Assembly: GCA_029858845.1 (NCBI GenBank)
Contig: JAOUEG010000078.1
Span: forward strand, 1 to 7,659
Direction: 5' to 3'
Origin: Chloroflexota bacterium
Lineage (GTDB): Bacteria; Chloroflexota; Limnocylindria; Limnocylindrales; CSP1-4
DNA: 7,659 nt
A program made the position numbers and the translations under genes. Position 1 is the first letter of the stretch. Every line of letters starts with the position of its first letter. Below the pieces are notes generated by a model that made no database searches, was not told the DNA's origin, and saw nothing but the letters and a program-made list of their open reading frames with translations. This document shows positions 6,210 to 7,659 of the stretch, one piece after another.

Positions 6210-6255
6210 CCATCGGCTCGCCGGCGCAATCGAGCCCCGCCGGCGAGCGCGATGG
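6210..6255. repeat. Long inverted repeat / second hairpin before the SPFH promoter
   Basis: CCATCG plus GCTCGCCGGCG (6210-6226) pairs with CGCCGGCGAGC, a bulged G at 6249, then CGATGG (6238-6255): 17 bp in total with one bulge and an 11-nt loop (6227-6237). There is no T-run on either side. It could be a second, tandem terminator for groESL, or an element acting on the promoter that starts about 25 nt downstream. No second copy was noticed in the window. Confidence 0.7.
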
Positions 6256-6269
6256 CGCTCCGGGACATG

Positions 6270-6287
6270 GTATCGATGTGATATCAT
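6270..6287 (+). promoter_or_regulatory. Extended -10 promoter and possible operator for the SPFH gene
   Basis: TGATATCAT (6279-6287) is a good extended -10: TGn followed by TATCAT (5 of 6 to TATAAT). No -35 is apparent, as is common for TGn promoters. The start would be near 6294, leaving a leader of about 20 nt. The core TGATATCA is an 8-bp palindrome, and TATC recurs 11 nt apart (6271 and 6282), about one helical turn, so a regulator could bind here. It stands out as an AT-rich patch in GC-rich surroundings. Confidence 0.5.
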
Positions 6288-6297
6288 ACTCGGGACC

Positions 6298-6306
6298 GAA
6301 AGGAGG
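6298..6306 (+). promoter_or_regulatory. Strong Shine-Dalgarno site for the SPFH gene
   Basis: AAAGGAGG lies within 6298-6306, with 8 nt to the ATG at 6315. It is one of the most complete ribosome-binding sequences in the window and fixes the start. Confidence 0.8.
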
Positions 6307-6314
6307 CCATTTCG

Positions 6315-7199
6315 ATGGTCACGGAGCGCACCGCCTTCTCCCTCGCAGGGCTTCCCATCGCCGTCGTGTGTCTCGCTGCCGGGCTTGCCCTGGTCGCCTG
6401 GCCCGCCTGGCTCGTCTGGCAGATGATCGAGGCGAGGGCCTTCGACACGCTCGTCCTCGTCCCGTTGTTGCTGTGGATCCCGGTCGGCGTCATTGCTGCG
6501 GGCCTGACCGTGGTCAATCCCAACGAGGCGCGGGCCATCGTGTTCCTCGGCCGCTACACCGGGACGGTTCGGCGGCAGGGCTTCTGGTGGGTCAATCCGT
6601 TCTCCCTGCGACCCAGGATCTCGGTCCGGATCCGCAACTTCGAGACCGGCCGCCTCAAGGTCAACGATCGAAACGGCAACCCGATCGAGATCGCCTCGGT
6701 CGTCGTCTGGCGGGTCACGGATACCGCCGAGGCGCTCTTCGAGGTCGACGACTACGAGAGCTACGTCCACGTCCAGTCGGAGGCGGCTCTGCGTGGCCTT
6801 GCCATGACCTACCCGTACGACACGCACGACGACGAGGAGATGTCTCTGCGCTCCAGTCCGGCCGAGATCGCCGATCAGCTCAAGACCGAGGTCCAGGATC
6901 GGCTCCAGAAGGCCGGCGTGGAAGTGATCGAGACGCGAATCAGCCACCTCGCCTATGCGCCCGAGATCGCCAGCGTCATGCTCCGCCGCCAGCAGGCGGA
7001 GGCGGTCATCGCTGCCCGGACCCGTATCGTCGAGGGCGCCGTCGGGATGGTGGAGATGGCGCTCGATCAGCTCTCGTCGAAGCAGCTTGTCGAACTCGAC
7101 GAGGAGCGCAAGGCTTCGATGGTGAGCAATCTGCTGGTCGTCCTGTGCAGCGAGCAGCAGACCCAGCCGGTGGTGAACGCCGGGACCCTGTACACGTGA
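6315..7199 (+). CDS. SPFH-domain (stomatin/prohibitin-like) membrane protein
   Basis: The protein has 294 residues. Two hydrophobic segments at about 8-36 and 43-66 should anchor it in the cytoplasmic membrane as a hairpin. They are followed by an SPFH/band 7 domain (about 67-230), with VVNPNEARAIVFLGRYTGTV, the segment GFWWVNPF, IRNFETGRLKVND, GNPIEIASVVVWRV and VHVQSEAALRGLA. An alpha-helical, charged stretch (about 185-270, with RRQQAEAVIAARTRIVEGA) likely drives oligomerisation. The C-terminus ends QPVVNAGTLYT, a pattern I associate with this bacterial SPFH subgroup. SPFH proteins form large membrane-associated ring or cage assemblies that organise membrane domains or regulate membrane proteases; the exact role here is not readable. 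No NfeD or FtsH partner gene is next to it. Instead, an Arc-type DNA-binding protein follows after 11 nt. Confidence 0.9.
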   Translation: MVTERTAFSLAGLPIAVVCLAAGLALVAWPAWLVWQMIEARAFDTLVLVPLLLWIPVGVIAAGLTVVNPNEARAIVFLGRYTGTVRRQGFWWVNPFSLRPRISVRIRNFETGRLKVNDRNGNPIEIASVVVWRVTDTAEALFEVDDYESYVHVQSEAALRGLAMTYPYDTHDDEEMSLRSSPAEIADQLKTEVQDRLQKAGVEVIETRISHLAYAPEIASVMLRRQQAEAVIAARTRIVEGAVGMVEMALDQLSSKQLVELDEERKASMVSNLLVVLCSEQQTQPVVNAGTLYT

Positions 7200-7210
7200 T
7201 CGACTGATCG

Positions 7211-7396
7211 ATGGCTGAGCGGAAGTCGTTCCTGCTCCGCCTCGATCCGGCGGTCTTCGACGCGATCCAGCGGTGGGCCGCGGAGGACCTTCGGAGCGTC
7301 AACGGCCAGGTCGAGTTCCTGTTGCGGCAGGAGCTGCGCCGCTCCGGGCGCCTGCCGAGTGCCGGTCGATCGGAGCCAAGGCCCCCTCGACGCTAG
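7211..7396 (+). CDS. Small Arc-family ribbon-helix-helix protein
   Basis: The protein has 61 residues. KSFLLRLDP (5-13) gives the DNA-contacting beta strand, and DAIQRWAAEDLRSVNGQVEFLLRQELRR is the helix-turn-helix part of a ribbon-helix-helix fold, with the Arc/Mnt-like SVNGQVEFLLR stretch. Such proteins bind DNA as dimers. A basic, Pro-rich tail follows (from about 45). There is no Shine-Dalgarno before the ATG at 7211, and the SPFH stop is only 11 nt upstream, so translation is probably coupled. No toxin gene follows, so it does not look like a standard antitoxin. I recall such small proteins next to SPFH genes in Chloroflexota and Actinomycetota, where many are annotated as Arc family DNA-binding. 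Autoregulation of the pair is a reasonable inference but not shown. Confidence 0.8.
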   Translation: MAERKSFLLRLDPAVFDAIQRWAAEDLRSVNGQVEFLLRQELRRSGRLPSAGRSEPRPPRR

Positions 7397-7659
7397 GTGC
7401 GCTCGCACTGTTCGCCGGCGTCAGCGCGGCAGCGGGGCGATCGCATGACCAAGCCGAGATTCCGACCCACGTGATCATGTCGATGCTGCTGGAGCGGACC
7501 GGTCACGCTGGCGACCGCGGTCCGTGGGTTCCCGTCGGCGTGGGTGTCGGGACCGGCACGGCGTACGTCGGCTAGGTCGGGGAGGGGCACGACACGGAGC
7601 TGACGGCGATGGGAGACATCGTCAATACGGCCGCGCCTGTCGTCCGTCGCGGCCAGGGC
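7397..7659 (+). pseudogene. Degraded class III adenylate/guanylate cyclase fragment, runs off the window
   Basis: Conceptual translation in the frame starting at position 7441 gives TGHAGDRGPWVPVGVGVGTGTAYVG, a stop (TAG 7573-7575), then VGEGHDTELTAMGDIVNTAA. This matches the second half of a class III nucleotide cyclase catalytic domain (typical form: PVGVGVHTG ... VG-VGEG ... FTALGDAVNTAARLSS). The TAG sits where a Ser or Lys codon is usual. After NTAA the frame reads PVVRR, but the frame beginning at 7637 reads LSSVAAR, the expected continuation, so about 2 nt were lost in a GCGCGC run (near 7633-7637). That loss removes the Arg of the catalytic NxxxR pair. The HTG His is Gly. The upstream part (ALFAGVSAAAGRSHDQAE, from about 7400) only weakly resembles the family, and no start region is present. 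It probably encodes no active cyclase. A sequencing or assembly error could explain one lesion but hardly all. Confidence 0.7.

Noticed and set aside
4553..6268. A 571-codon open frame on the minus strand opposite groEL
   Set aside because: It mirrors GroEL codons almost exactly, is Asp/Leu/Gly/Arg-rich with no known motif, and has no credible start signals.
7211..7396. RHH gene as the antitoxin of a toxin-antitoxin pair
   Set aside because: No toxin-like ORF is adjacent: the upstream neighbour is an SPFH protein and downstream is a decayed cyclase.
7273..7575. A 100-codon open frame overlapping the RHH gene, as an intact protein
   Set aside because: Its first part is a shadow of the RHH gene, and its end is the cyclase remnant that stops at an internal TAG. 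It is better described as a pseudogene.
1..7659. tRNA/rRNA genes, CRISPR arrays, insertion sequences, att sites
   Set aside because: None was seen: no CCA-ended cloverleaf pattern, no regularly spaced repeats, no transposase or integrase motifs, no terminal inverted repeats.

Overview
The window is GC-rich and densely packed, with all recognised genes on the + strand. Codon use is dominated by G/C third positions. The sequences suggest a high-GC, non-proteobacterial bacterium. The GroEL sequence, the CIRCE-controlled groESL pair, an actinobacterial-type AMIN-like lipoprotein, an SPFH/ribbon-helix-helix pair and a decayed class III nucleotide cyclase together fit Chloroflexota (Thermomicrobia/Limnocylindria-like) best, with Actinomycetota as the alternative. 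This placement is inference from remembered family resemblance, not from a search.

Layout: (1) 1-620 is the C-terminal end of a hybrid histidine kinase or multi-receiver protein: the tail of one REC domain and a complete second REC domain. (2) 744-3887 is a tight set of three genes: methionyl-tRNA synthetase (metG), a TatD-family metal-dependent hydrolase overlapping it by 23 nt, and an AMIN-like lipoprotein overlapping tatD by 4 nt (ATGA). (3) 3895-6142 is a heat-shock unit: a promoter with a perfect TTGACA -35, a perfect CIRCE operator over the expected transcription start, an approximately 180-nt leader, then groES and groEL, both starting with TTG behind strong Shine-Dalgarno sites. (4) 6143-6314 holds two strong hairpins in a row (the first with a UUCG tetraloop) and an extended -10 promoter. 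(5) 6315-7396 is a two-gene unit: a membrane SPFH-domain protein and a 61-residue Arc-type ribbon-helix-helix protein. (6) About 7397-7659 is a degraded class III adenylate/guanylate cyclase fragment with an in-frame stop and a likely 2-nt frameshift that removes the catalytic Arg codon.

How they work together: the window combines housekeeping translation (MetRS), nucleic-acid processing (TatD), an envelope lipoprotein, HrcA-controlled protein folding (GroESL), and a membrane-organising SPFH module with its own small DNA-binding partner. No mobile element, CRISPR array, tRNA or rRNA was seen. The most unusual signal is in MetRS, where the class I HIGH signature reads GLHT, as if the His and Gly of an HLGT variant were exchanged. 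One expected zinc-ligand Cys in the same protein is Glu. The next most interesting are the unexplained 17-bp hairpin before the SPFH promoter and the cyclase pseudogene.
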